Of a stretch of 64,000 nt of DNA, positions 1 to 8,380 are shown in pieces. Source of the stretch: UBA3206 sp963623875. GTDB taxonomy: Bacteria > Bacillota_I > Bacilli_A > Acholeplasmatales > Anaeroplasmataceae. Made by a program: the position numbers and the translations under genes. The notes beneath the pieces are model-generated. The model worked only from the letters and a program-made list of their open reading frames with translations. It had not been told where the DNA came from and did not search any database. The DNA lies in the NCBI GenBank assembly GCA_963623875.1, contig CAVFNL010000008.1, positions 1-64,000 on the forward strand. Direction: 5' to 3'. Position 1 is the first letter of the stretch, and each line of letters starts with the position of its first letter.

Positions 1-45
1 AGCGCTGATGGTAGTACAATGTGCAAGAGTAGGACGTTGCCAGGC
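1..45 (+). rRNA. rrf: 5S rRNA, 3' end (partial)
   Basis: The first bases match the conserved 3' part of bacterial 5S rRNA: GCTGATGGTAGTA, then GAGTAGGACGTTGCCAGGC. Only the 3' end lies in the window, so an rRNA operon runs in from the left. The exact mature end near 45 is estimated from where the conserved CCAGGC block stops. No tRNA follows it. Confidence 0.9.
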
Positions 46-80
46 TTATCTTTCTATAAGAAAGGCGTAAGCCTTTTTTT
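42..80 (+). terminator. rRNA operon terminator
   Basis: AGGCTTA at 42-48 pairs with TAAGCCT at 68-74, enclosing a nested CTTTCT/AGAAAG hairpin. A T-run follows from 74. This closes the rRNA operon and overlaps the last bases of the 5S. Confidence 0.85.
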
Positions 81-234
81 ATTTTTATAATAGTATATTG
101 TATGAATTATGAGAATTTTAATATACTTTGATTTATTCATTTTATATTGACTTTAATAATAAACTTTTATATTACCTTTTAGTTTTTTTTGAATGGATAT
201 TTGATGTTTAGTCTCCATAAAAGGAGTTCTTTTG

Positions 235-282
235 ATGCAAAATACGTCGCAGAATTTAAAATTACATACGTTAAGGCGATGA
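235..282 (+). CDS. tiny 15-codon ORF, unknown
   Basis: An ATG at 235 follows a good SD (AAGGAG at 221-226) and opens a 15-codon frame (MQNTSQNLKLHTLRR) ending in TGA. Upstream is a possible promoter, TTGACT at 147-152 and TATATT at 168-173, although its 15-nt spacer is short. A terminator hairpin follows at 297-330. The unit therefore looks self-contained. I recognise no family. It could be a real small peptide, a leader, or the decayed start of a lost gene. The stretch 81-398 holds nothing else apart from the terminator and the csoR promoter. Confidence 0.25.
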   Translation: MQNTSQNLKLHTLRR

Positions 283-296
283 TTTTAATATACTAC

Positions 297-330
297 AAGC
301 TTACAAGTATAAATCTTGTACGCTTTTTTA
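297..330 (+). terminator. terminator before the copper operon
   Basis: AAGC at 297-300 pairs with GCTT at 322-325, and TACAAG at 302-307 pairs with CTTGTA at 315-320, with one T/C mismatch between the two helices. A T-run follows. It isolates the csoR promoter, which starts 6 nt downstream. Confidence 0.65.
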
Positions 331-335
331 TTATG

Positions 336-364
336 TTGACTTATACCCTGGGTGGGTATATAAT
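336..364 (+). promoter_or_regulatory. csoR-copA promoter with CsoR-type operator in the spacer
   Basis: TTGACT (336-341) and TATAAT (359-364) are separated by exactly 17 nt. The spacer and the first two -10 bases are filled by the inverted repeat TATACCC-TGGGT-GGGTATA (342-360). This resembles the ATACCC/GGGTAT pseudo-palindromes bound by CsoR repressors of copZA operons in Bacillota. Autorepression relieved by Cu(I) is the inferred mode of control. Confidence 0.85.
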
Positions 365-398
365 TGATATGAAAAAAATACTGGTAGGAGGTATATTT

Positions 399-887
399 AT
401 GAAATTTAAAATACTTGTTGAAGGAATGAAATGTGCTAATTGTAAAAAGCACATAACTGACATAATAGAATCATGCCCTAATGTTTCAGCAGTTGAGGTA
501 TCATTATCTAATAATGAAGCTATTATCGAAGGAGATAATATAGACCTAGGGTTAATAAAAAACCGGATTGAGGAAGGTGGTAAATACACTGTACTTAATG
601 AAGAAGAACGTTATAAACTGACACCTCGTGATGAAGATGCTAAGAAAAAGATTATTAACCGTATGAAAAGAATGATTGGTCAACTTAATGGTATTATGAA
701 AATGATAGAAGAAGACAGATATTGTGATGATGTTTTAATTCAACTATCTGCAGTTGATAAATCAATAAAGTCACTTGCTAATTCTATTCTTGATGAACAT
801 TTACATTCATGCGTTTTAGAAAATATTAAAAATGGTGATGAAAAAGCCCTAGATGAAATAATTGATTTATTTAAGAGGTTTCAATAA
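399..887 (+). CDS. csoR: HMA-domain/CsoR fusion copper repressor
   Basis: The protein is 162 aa and joins two domains. Residues 1-65 form a heavy-metal-associated (HMA) domain with the CxxC ligand loop at Cys12/Cys15. Residues 80-160 form a CsoR/RcnR (DUF156) helical repressor domain. The Cu(I) ligand set of CsoR is present with canonical spacing: Cys109, His134, Cys138, the same +25/+4 spacing as Cys36-His61-Cys65 of the M. tuberculosis protein. The ATG at 399 is chosen because AGGAGG stands just before it and it lies downstream of the promoter; the open frame extends back to 189 but crosses the promoter. It overlaps copA by one base. Role: cytosolic copper sensor repressing its own operon. 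The fused HMA domain could deliver copper or tune sensitivity (inference). Ordinary CsoR proteins are about 90-120 aa and lack it. Confidence 0.9.
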   Translation: MKFKILVEGMKCANCKKHITDIIESCPNVSAVEVSLSNNEAIIEGDNIDLGLIKNRIEEGGKYTVLNEEERYKLTPRDEDAKKKIINRMKRMIGQLNGIMKMIEEDRYCDDVLIQLSAVDKSIKSLANSILDEHLHSCVLENIKNGDEKALDEIIDLFKRFQ

Positions 888-3331
888 TGAAGAAAAAGTT
901 TGATATTAAAGGTATGACTTGTGCCTCTTGTCAAGCGCATGTATTTAATGCAGTATCTAACCTTAATGGTGCTAGTAATGTGAATGTTAATTTGTTAAAA
1001 AACACTCTTGAACTTGAATGCAGTGATAATTTAAAAGAGGAAGATATTATAAATGCAGTTTCAAATGCAGGTTATAAGGCAATACCTTATGGGAATAAAG
1101 AATTGAACATTATAGAAAAAGATAATAAACTTAAAAAGCTCATATTTGCACTTGTTTTAATGCTTATTATAATGTATTTTTCAATGGGGCACATGGAATG
1201 GGGATGGCCTGTTCCATCCGCATTTAATATGCATAAAAACCCAATGGGATTTGCGCTTATTCAATTCATTCTTGCAATTCCTGTTGTATTTATTTATAAA
1301 GATTATTTCATAAGTGGTTTTAAAAGACTATTTAGGGGTAGCCCTAATATGGATACTCTTATAGCTTTGGGTTCAAGTGCTGCGATAATTTATGGAATAT
1401 ATTCTTTGTTTATGATTTCCCTAGGGCATAAAGAATATCATATGTATTTATATTTTGAAGCTGCAGTGATGATTTTAACACTTGTGTCCTTAGGAAAGTA
1501 TTTAGAAGGTTTAAGCAAAAAGAAAACTACTAAAGCAATTGAGCGTTTGATGGATTTAGCACCAAAAACTGCATTAGTGCTTGAAGATTGTAAAGAAGTT
1601 ATTAAAAATGCTATAGATTTAAAGAAGGGTGATATAATAATCGCAAAAGCAGGAGATTCGATTGCTTGTGATGGAGTTATAATAGAAGGTAGTGCATCAA
1701 TAGATGAAGCAAACATTACAGGTGAGTCAATGCCTGTTTTGAAAGAGATTGATGCGCAAGTTTATTCATCATGCATAATTAAAAGTGGTTATATAAAAAT
1801 AAAAGCCACAAAAGTAGGAGAAGATACATCTATTGCAAATATTATTAAACTAGTTGATGAAGCATCTAATTCAAAAGCACCGATTTCAAGACTTGCGGAT
1901 AAAATATCAGGAGTTTTTGTTCCAATTATAATCGTAATAGCATTACTAACATTTATTATAAATATGCTTTATAGTAAAGAATTTGAATTGAGCTTAAATT
2001 TTGCGATTACAGTTTTAGTAATTGCATGTCCTTGTGCTTTAGGACTTGCGACTCCTGTCGCAATAATGGTTGGTACAGGTAAAGGCGCATCGTGTGGACT
2101 TTTAATTAAAAATGCAGAAATTCTTGAGGCTGCCCAGAATATTAAAACTGTAGTTTTTGATAAGACAGGAACAATAACTTATGGATCTCCTAAGGTTACA
2201 GACTTTGAAAATTATGGTAATGAAAATATATTATCATATATTTATTCAATTGAAAACATGTCCGAACATCCGCTTGCAAGCGCTATAGTTGAATATGCAA
2301 AAGATAAAACATCACTTGTGCTAGTAGACTCTTTTAAAGCAGTAACAGGAGAAGGGCTAGAAGGTGTTATAGATGGTAATAAATATTTTGTTGGAAATCT
2401 TAAAATGATGGAGCGTGTTGGTACTTTAACACAAACTATTAAAGAAAAATTTGATACGCTTGCAGGCGATGGAAAAACACCAATTGCGATTGCGGCTAAT
2501 AATAAAATATTAGGTTTTATTGCTCTTAAGGATGAAATAAAAGAAACATCATCTCTTGCAATAAGCAAATTAAAAAAGAATCATATAAAAGTTGTTATGC
2601 TTACAGGTGATAATAAAAATACGGCTTTAAAGATTGCATCAGAAGTTGGTGTTAGTGATGTTTATTCTGAGGTTTTACCTGAGGATAAATTAAGAATTAT
2701 AAATGAATTAAAAAAAGAAAATAATGGACTTGTTGCGATGGTTGGAGATGGCGTGAATGATGCGCCTGCGCTTGCGACTGCAGATTTAGGAATTGCGATT
2801 GGAGCTGGTTCTGATGTGGCACTTGAAACTGCAGATATTGTTTTGCTAAAAAACGATTTGATGGATGTTAATAATTCAATAAAATTGAGTAAAAGAGTAC
2901 TTACAACAATAAAATTATGTTTATTCTGGGCATTCTTTTATAACATTATTTGTGTAGTACTATCAACAGGTTTCTTGTATTATCTAACTGATGAAAAGTT
3001 TAAAATGACACCAATGATTGGTTCAATAGCGATGAGTATATCTAGTGTGTCAGTAGTGCTATGTGCACTTACAATTAATTTTTTTAAACCATACCATGTC
3101 AATGAAAATAAAAATATAGAGGAGAATAAAATGGAAATTAAATTAAATGTTGAAGGAATGATGTGTGCTCATTGTAAACATCATGTAGAAGAGGCCTCTA
3201 AGAGCGTTCGAAATGTAGATAGTGCAGTTGCGTCTTTAGAGAAAAAGGAAGTAGTTGTAACATATCATAATGAAATTTCTTTAGACGAATTAAAACAAGC
3301 GATTACTAACGCAGGATACACTGTAAAATAG
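887..3331 (+). CDS. copA: Cu(I)-exporting P1B-type ATPase CopA with C-terminal HMA domain
   Basis: An 814-aa copper pump of the cytoplasmic membrane that exports Cu(I) using ATP. It has an N-terminal HMA domain with GMTCASC at 9-15 and a membrane helix set. The CPC ion-site motif lies at 381-383, the phosphorylated Asp425 in DKTGT, and the hinge GDGVNDAP from about 620. The unusual part is a second, C-terminal HMA domain (749-814) with the metal loop MCAHC at 759-763. It is joined by a charged linker where a free CopZ chaperone would normally be encoded next door. The start overlaps the repressor stop by one base, so the two genes are translationally coupled. Transcription is from the CsoR-controlled promoter at 336-364. 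Confidence 0.95.
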   Translation: MKKKFDIKGMTCASCQAHVFNAVSNLNGASNVNVNLLKNTLELECSDNLKEEDIINAVSNAGYKAIPYGNKELNIIEKDNKLKKLIFALVLMLIIMYFSMGHMEWGWPVPSAFNMHKNPMGFALIQFILAIPVVFIYKDYFISGFKRLFRGSPNMDTLIALGSSAAIIYGIYSLFMISLGHKEYHMYLYFEAAVMILTLVSLGKYLEGLSKKKTTKAIERLMDLAPKTALVLEDCKEVIKNAIDLKKGDIIIAKAGDSIACDGVIIEGSASIDEANITGESMPVLKEIDAQVYSSCIIKSGYIKIKATKVGEDTSIANIIKLVDEASNSKAPISRLADKISGVFVPIIIVIALLTFIINMLYSKEFELSLNFAITVLVIACPCALGLATPVAIMVGTGKGASCGLLIKNAEILEAAQNIKTVVFDKTGTITYGSPKVTDFENYGNENILSYIYSIENMSEHPLASAIVEYAKDKTSLVLVDSFKAVTGEGLEGVIDGNKYFVGNLKMMERVGTLTQTIKEKFDTLAGDGKTPIAIAANNKILGFIALKDEIKETSSLAISKLKKNHIKVVMLTGDNKNTALKIASEVGVSDVYSEVLPEDKLRIINELKKENNGLVAMVGDGVNDAPALATADLGIAIGAGSDVALETADIVLLKNDLMDVNNSIKLSKRVLTTIKLCLFWAFFYNIICVVLSTGFLYYLTDEKFKMTPMIGSIAMSISSVSVVLCALTINFFKPYHVNENKNIEENKMEIKLNVEGMMCAHCKHHVEEASKSVRNVDSAVASLEKKEVVVTYHNEISLDELKQAITNAGYTVK
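3131..3331 (+). CDS. possible internal start giving free CopZ-like chaperone
   Basis: Inside copA, the linker codons contain GAGGAG at 3119-3124, six bases before an in-frame ATG at 3131. Initiation there would produce a free 66-aa HMA protein (MEIKLNVEGMMCAHC...), the size and form of a CopZ copper chaperone. A separate copper chaperone from copA by ribosomal frameshifting is known in E. coli. An internal start would be a different way to the same end. The SD and ATG are seen; the product is inferred. An alternative is that the motif is a relic of a copZ gene fused to copA. Confidence 0.45.
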   Translation: MEIKLNVEGMMCAHCKHHVEEASKSVRNVDSAVASLEKKEVVVTYHNEISLDELKQAITNAGYTVK

Positions 3332-3334
3332 AAC

Positions 3335-3385
3335 AATAAGGGAATATAAAATGCTTCTTGCAATTTTATATCCCTTATTTTTATT
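3335..3385 (+). terminator. copper operon terminator
   Basis: A long hairpin: the arm around AAGGGAATATAAAAT (3338-3352) pairs with ATTTTATATCCCTT (3363-3376), and T-rich sequence follows. Confidence 0.85.
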
Positions 3386-3439
3386 TCATAACGCTAACAT
3401 AACATTATATATGGTATAATAAATCTAAGAGGTGGTATT

Positions 3440-4900
3440 ATGCCAAAAGCAAGTAATATTTTAAGCAAAAATTGTAAAAATAATAAAAATGCAATGGTTC
3501 AAGGTATTAAACTTTATGAAGAAGTATATGCCAAAACTAAAAAACTATTAAAAGATAATGGTGAAATGTATCAAAGAGCATTAAAAAATATTAAGAGTTT
3601 GATTGATGTAAGAGAAGTTGAGCATATAATAATGGCTTATTATCCAAACTGTATTGAATTTGTTGGAAATGATATTGTATTTAACGAAGTTAAGTATAAA
3701 GAATATGTTGACAAATTTATATATAAATTATCGTTTGATGTAAAGAGTAGTGAAATGTATCAAAAACAATATGAAAAAAATAGCGGTAAAGATAAATTAG
3801 GACTTAATGTATATGATAGATATTATTATGATAATTTAGAACCATATCTTGATAATGTGTATAAATTGTTTCCTAAAATTGAAAAGCTAAACTATCTTAT
3901 GTTTACAAAATCAGGTAAGTATAATGTTTATGATTTCTATTTAAAAACATATTCATATAATTTTGACCAAGGATTTTTTGAAAATATATCTAAACAAAGA
4001 AATCATTATTATTATGATGCTCATTATAAAAATTTTGATGATGTTAAAAATCTTAAACAAGAAGTAGTTTTTAATATGATATCACAATATGAATATCTTG
4101 ATTTACTCAAAAAAGAAGGTATTGTAAAAAGTTTAATTGATCCTATGACAGGAAAAATTTATCTTGCAAATTTTGATAAAAGCGCAATAGATTCATATAT
4201 CAAATTTATGGATGACCCATCAAAACTAGAGTTAGAATTTGATCCTGAACTATATAAACTGTTAGAAAATGATGCTATAGATGAAAAATTCAATAAAAAA
4301 CTATATATTAAATTAACACTTTGTAGTATGAATAATAATCATAATTTTAAACTTAAACATGATTATGATAATGTTTTTATTGATGGAAAAAGAATATCTG
4401 AGTATTCAGATGATACAGACGAGATGTGGAAGATTGTAGCTCAAAAAATTCTTGAAGGAAATCATGCAATAGAAATTGTAAATATTCATGAATATGATTC
4501 AAAAGTAAAAACAGAAATTATACCTGTTAAGTTTAATCATAATAATAAAGAATATAATAAAGTTCATTATTCGTGGCTACAACGCCTATTAAATTTTTTA
4601 GGAATTATGCATAACATAAGAAATGTAGAAGAAATTGAAAATAACAACTTTAATTCAAAACAAATAGATATTGAAGAAAGACATAGAATGATTAATAAAA
4701 CTATTTTAGAAGACGTAAAAAGATGTAATAACGAAGCTATGTTAGCGGGTGATGTTATTTTAGGATTCGAATGTGAAAACAAAGAATTAAATATATATAA
4801 TAAAGAAGCTGTTGATGTAGTTGAAGTTAATGAAAAACTAGAAGATAAAATAGTTGATGTTAACTCTGAAAAAGAGATAGAGCAAGTAAAAATAAAATAG
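3440..4900 (+). CDS. hypothetical protein, 486 aa, unrecognised
   Basis: I do not recognise this protein. It is soluble by eye (no membrane segment, no signal peptide) and very rich in Lys, Asn, Tyr and Asp. It has an N-terminal cysteine/lysine segment, a long mixed alpha/beta middle, one short hydrophobic patch near residues 378-390 (WLQRLLNFLGIM), and an acidic tail. AGAGGTGG lies just before the ATG, and a -10 box TATAAT is at 3415-3420. It stands alone between the copper operon terminator and the phosphoketolase gene, so context gives no function. No terminator hairpin is evident after it. The codon use looks like its neighbours, so recent transfer is not suggested. Confidence 0.75.
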   Translation: MPKASNILSKNCKNNKNAMVQGIKLYEEVYAKTKKLLKDNGEMYQRALKNIKSLIDVREVEHIIMAYYPNCIEFVGNDIVFNEVKYKEYVDKFIYKLSFDVKSSEMYQKQYEKNSGKDKLGLNVYDRYYYDNLEPYLDNVYKLFPKIEKLNYLMFTKSGKYNVYDFYLKTYSYNFDQGFFENISKQRNHYYYDAHYKNFDDVKNLKQEVVFNMISQYEYLDLLKKEGIVKSLIDPMTGKIYLANFDKSAIDSYIKFMDDPSKLELEFDPELYKLLENDAIDEKFNKKLYIKLTLCSMNNNHNFKLKHDYDNVFIDGKRISEYSDDTDEMWKIVAQKILEGNHAIEIVNIHEYDSKVKTEIIPVKFNHNNKEYNKVHYSWLQRLLNFLGIMHNIRNVEEIENNNFNSKQIDIEERHRMINKTILEDVKRCNNEAMLAGDVILGFECENKELNIYNKEAVDVVEVNEKLEDKIVDVNSEKEIEQVKIK

Positions 4901-5063
4901 AAAATACTACATAATATATATTTATCGTAAAAATTTAAAAAGATGTAAAATAATCGTAGGATATATATAACAATTGTATTTTGTTTTATAAAAATGTGTT
5001 AAAACTATAACTTAAATTAATAAAAAAAGCTATAATAAATATAGTATTTATGGAGGTGTTGTT

Positions 5064-7433
5064 ATGATAGAAGAGAAAAAGCCATTAACAGATGAATACT
5101 TAAGTAAAATGAATGCGTACTTTAGGGCTGCAAATTATCTTTCTGCATGTCAATTATATTTGTTAGATAATCCCCTTTTAAGACGTCCATTGAAAGAAAG
5201 TGATATTAAACAAAAAATTGTAGGGCACTGGGGAACAGTACCTGGACAAAACTTTGTTTATGTTCATTTGAACAGAGTTATAAAAAAATATGATTTAAAT
5301 ATGATTTTAATTTCAGGTCCTGGACATGGAGGAAATTTCTTCGTAGCGAATTCATATCTTGAAGGAACATATAGCGAAGTGTATCCTAATATATCTTTAG
5401 ATATTGGAGGATTAAAAAAATTATTTAAACAATTTTCATTCCCAGGAGGAATTTCATCGCACGTAGCGCCTGAAACTCCAGGTTCTATAAATGAAGGTGG
5501 AGAATTAGGATATTCATTAGCTCATGCATTTGGTGCGGTTTTTGATAATCCATCGCTAATTGCCGCATGTATTGTAGGTGATGGGGAAGCTGAAACAGGT
5601 CCACTTGCGACTTCTTGGAATTCTAATAAATTCCTAAATCCAATTCATGATGGAGCTGTTCTTCCAATACTCCATCTTAACGGGTATAAGATTGCGAACC
5701 CTACAGTGTTTGCCCGTATGAGTGATGAAGAATTGAAAAAATATTTTGAAGGTTTAGGCTGGACTCCATTCTTTGTTGAGGGATCTGAACCAATGGCTAT
5801 GCATAAAGAAATGGCTAAAGTGCTTGATAAATGTATTGCATTAATTAAGAAGGCTCAACAAAATGCAAGAAAACAAAACGATAATACTTTTGTTCATTGG
5901 CCTATGATAGTTCTTCGTACACCTAAAGGTTGGACAGGTCCAAAAGAAGTAGATGGAAAACAAATTGAAGGTTCATTTAGAGCTCATCAAGTCCCAATTC
6001 CTATGGATAAAAAAGAACATTTAGCGCTTCTTGAACAATGGTTAAGGTCTTACCATCCTGAAGAATTATTTGATGAAGAAGGACGATTAATTAAAGAACT
6101 AAGAGAATTACCACCTAAGGGTGATATGCGAATAAGTGCTAATCCAAACGCAAATGGTGGATTATTACTTAGAGATTTAAGAGTACCTAATTTTAAAGAT
6201 TATGCGTTTGATATTAAACATCATGGAGAAGTAATGGCTCAAGATATGACACAACTTGGAGCTTATATACGTGATGTATTTAAACTGAACGATAAGACAA
6301 GAAACTTCCGTATGTTTGGTCCTGATGAAGGATTATCTAATAGATTAAATCATGTTTTTGAATATGAAAATAGAGACTGGAATTCAAATAAATTACCAAC
6401 AGATGAATATTTATCTCCAGATGGAAGAATAATTGATTCATATCTATCAGAGCATATGTGTGAAGGATGGCTTGAAGGATATTTGCTTACAGGTCGTCAT
6501 GGTTTCTTTAATTGTTATGAAGCGTTTGCGCGTATTGTGGATTCAATGGTTTCACAACATGCAAAATGGTTAAAAGTATGTTCGCAATTATCATGGAGAG
6601 CTGATATTGCGTCCCTTAACATAATTCTAGCGTCTCATGTGTGGCAACAAGACCATAATGGATTTACACATCAAGATCCTGGATTTATTGATCATGTTGT
6701 AAATAAAAAAGCAGATATAGTTCGAGTATATCTACCACCTGATGCAAACACACTTATTTCTTGCTTTGATCACTGTATTAAAACAAAGAATTATGTAAAT
6801 GTTATAGTTGCTTCAAAACATCCACGTCCACAATGGCTTACAATGGAAGAAGCTGTAAATCATTGTACAAATGGTGTTGGAATATGGCAATGGGCTTCAA
6901 ATGATATGGGATGTGAACCTGATGTGGTTATGGCATGCTGTGGTGAAACTCCAACACTTGAAACTCTTGCGGCAGTAGATATTTTAAGACAAAATTTACC
7001 TGATTTAAAAATAAGAGTTGTAAATGTTGTAGATTTAATGAAACTAGAACCAAATCATATGCATAAACATGGTCTTAAAGATGATGAATATGATTCAATA
7101 TTTACAAAAGACAAACCTATAATTTTTGCATATCATGGTTATCCATCATTGATAAGAGAATTAACATATGCAAGACATAATAGAAATCTAAGCGTTCATG
7201 GATATCAAGAAGAAGGAACTATCACTACTCCATTCGATATGAGAGTACAAAATGAAATAGATAGATTCCATCTTGTCATTGATGCGGTTGAGCATATAAA
7301 GACAATAGGCGCAAGAGGAGATTATTTAATCCAACAAATGCGTGATAAATTAGTTTATCATAAGAATTATATAGCTGAATTTGGAACTGATATTAGCGAA
7401 GTTAAAAACTGGGTTTGGCCATATAAAGATTAG
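5064..7433 (+). CDS. xfp: xylulose-5-phosphate/fructose-6-phosphate phosphoketolase
   Basis: A 789-aa thiamine-diphosphate enzyme of normal family length. It splits xylulose-5-P, and often fructose-6-P, with phosphate to acetyl-phosphate plus glyceraldehyde-3-P or erythrose-4-P. Visible family blocks include GPGHGGNFFVANSYLEGTY near residue 92, SSHVAPETPGS near 133, and the ThDP/Mg motif GDGEAETGP from 172. The C-terminal half carries the conserved HGYPSLI segment. The start is set by GGAGGTG before ATG 5064, and TATAAT at 5031-5036 is the likely -10. It is a monocistronic unit ending at the 7442-7476 hairpin. With the aldolase and enolase elsewhere in the window it points to a fermentative sugar metabolism with a phosphoketolase bypass. 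Confidence 0.97.
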   Translation: MIEEKKPLTDEYLSKMNAYFRAANYLSACQLYLLDNPLLRRPLKESDIKQKIVGHWGTVPGQNFVYVHLNRVIKKYDLNMILISGPGHGGNFFVANSYLEGTYSEVYPNISLDIGGLKKLFKQFSFPGGISSHVAPETPGSINEGGELGYSLAHAFGAVFDNPSLIAACIVGDGEAETGPLATSWNSNKFLNPIHDGAVLPILHLNGYKIANPTVFARMSDEELKKYFEGLGWTPFFVEGSEPMAMHKEMAKVLDKCIALIKKAQQNARKQNDNTFVHWPMIVLRTPKGWTGPKEVDGKQIEGSFRAHQVPIPMDKKEHLALLEQWLRSYHPEELFDEEGRLIKELRELPPKGDMRISANPNANGGLLLRDLRVPNFKDYAFDIKHHGEVMAQDMTQLGAYIRDVFKLNDKTRNFRMFGPDEGLSNRLNHVFEYENRDWNSNKLPTDEYLSPDGRIIDSYLSEHMCEGWLEGYLLTGRHGFFNCYEAFARIVDSMVSQHAKWLKVCSQLSWRADIASLNIILASHVWQQDHNGFTHQDPGFIDHVVNKKADIVRVYLPPDANTLISCFDHCIKTKNYVNVIVASKHPRPQWLTMEEAVNHCTNGVGIWQWASNDMGCEPDVVMACCGETPTLETLAAVDILRQNLPDLKIRVVNVVDLMKLEPNHMHKHGLKDDEYDSIFTKDKPIIFAYHGYPSLIRELTYARHNRNLSVHGYQEEGTITTPFDMRVQNEIDRFHLVIDAVEHIKTIGARGDYLIQQMRDKLVYHKNYIAEFGTDISEVKNWVWPYKD

Positions 7434-7441
7434 TTAAAAAG

Positions 7442-7476
7442 AAAACGTACTAGATAAAATCTAATACGTTTTTTAT
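7442..7476. terminator. bidirectional terminator between xfp and plsC
   Basis: AAAACGTA and TAGAT (7442-7455) pair with ATCTA and TACGTTTT (7459-7472) around an AAA loop. There are T-runs on both strands, so it can end both the + strand xfp and the - strand plsC. Confidence 0.85.
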
Positions 7477-8255
7477 TTTTCTTCATCTTTTGGCTTATAA
7501 ACATATTTAATATATTCATAAGAATCATATTTTTTAACTGCTTCACACATAATATTATAAGCTTTATTTCTTAAATCTATATGACGTTCTTTTAAACTAA
7601 GTTTTAAATCAGGATAAATAGGCTCTGAAATATAGACAGAAATATATGGCCTTTTACCTTCTTTTTTAGGCTTTCTAAACACAGTCGTAAGAACAACGAT
7701 AGGACAATTTATTTTGACCGGATATTTAAAAGATGCGGCACTAAAAGGTCTTATTTGATTGTAATATTCCCAAACATGGGCTTCAGGATATATTAAAATG
7801 TTGTCTTTCTTTTTCTTGATTGTTTTTTCTTGAAATTCCATGAATTCCTTCATTTGTGAAATAGATGTAGGAAGAGGAATACCACCTGCAATTCTTATTA
7901 TACCTTTAAGTCCTACATATCTTGATATAACAGGATTTGCAATAGTATAAGCTTTTCTTGGATGTGATGCGATTGCGGCATAAAAAGGGTCAATGGTTGT
8001 TGTGTGATTTGCGTACATAAAACATCCCTTTACCCCTTTTAAATTCTTTTTTCCATATATTTTTAAATGATGAACAAATTTCGCAATAAAAAACGCAACA
8101 GGAATACCAATAATATAATATATACAATCCGCTATGATTCTAAAAAAGAGGGATTTTTTATATTTGAATTTGGTAGGAGTAGTATAACCAACTTGTGGCT
8201 TTATTGCAAAATCATCATTTAAAGGATCACTATAATAAATGACTTTTTTCTCCAT
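7473..8255 (-). CDS. plsC: 1-acylglycerol-3-phosphate acyltransferase family protein
   Basis: A 260-aa PlsC-type acyltransferase that adds an acyl chain to lysophosphatidate or a related glycerolipid at the inner membrane face. The catalytic NHxxxxD motif is at residues 83-89 (NHTTTID). The second block reads YPEAHVW instead of the usual FPEGTRS, so the substrate could differ from classical PlsC. One or two hydrophobic stretches lie near residues 38-60. The frame is open 12 codons further upstream, but the ATG at 8255 has GGTGAT just before it on the minus strand and is preferred. It is transcribed towards xfp, alone, and divergently from the Fur-family gene. Confidence 0.85.
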   Translation of the reverse strand: MEKKVIYYSDPLNDDFAIKPQVGYTTPTKFKYKKSLFFRIIADCIYYIIGIPVAFFIAKFVHHLKIYGKKNLKGVKGCFMYANHTTTIDPFYAAIASHPRKAYTIANPVISRYVGLKGIIRIAGGIPLPTSISQMKEFMEFQEKTIKKKKDNILIYPEAHVWEYYNQIRPFSAASFKYPVKINCPIVVLTTVFRKPKKEGKRPYISVYISEPIYPDLKLSLKERHIDLRNKAYNIMCEAVKKYDSYEYIKYVYKPKDEEK

Positions 8256-8307
8256 TAATATCACCACAATTATTATACAAAAAATTAACAATAATTCAAT
8301 GTTTATG

Positions 8308-8371
8308 TTGACTTAAGAAAATTAAATGTTATAATGATTTAGAATTTGAAACTGAAACTCAATTTCAAATT
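8308..8371 (+). promoter_or_regulatory. promoter and inverted-repeat operator of the Fur-family operon
   Basis: TTGACT (8308-8313) and TATAAT (8330-8335) lie 16 nt apart. Just downstream is a perfect inverted repeat: AATTTGAAA (8343-8351), 11 nt, TTTCAAATT (8363-8371), ending against the SD of the regulator gene. The position after the -10 suits a repressor roadblock. Autoregulation by the Fur-family protein encoded next is inferred. Confidence 0.7.
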
Positions 8372-8380
8372 GGAGGAATT

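Noticed and set aside
189..398. 70-codon upstream extension of the CsoR-fusion frame
   Set aside because: It crosses a terminator, the promoter and the operator, has no SD at 189, and its sequence resembles no domain.
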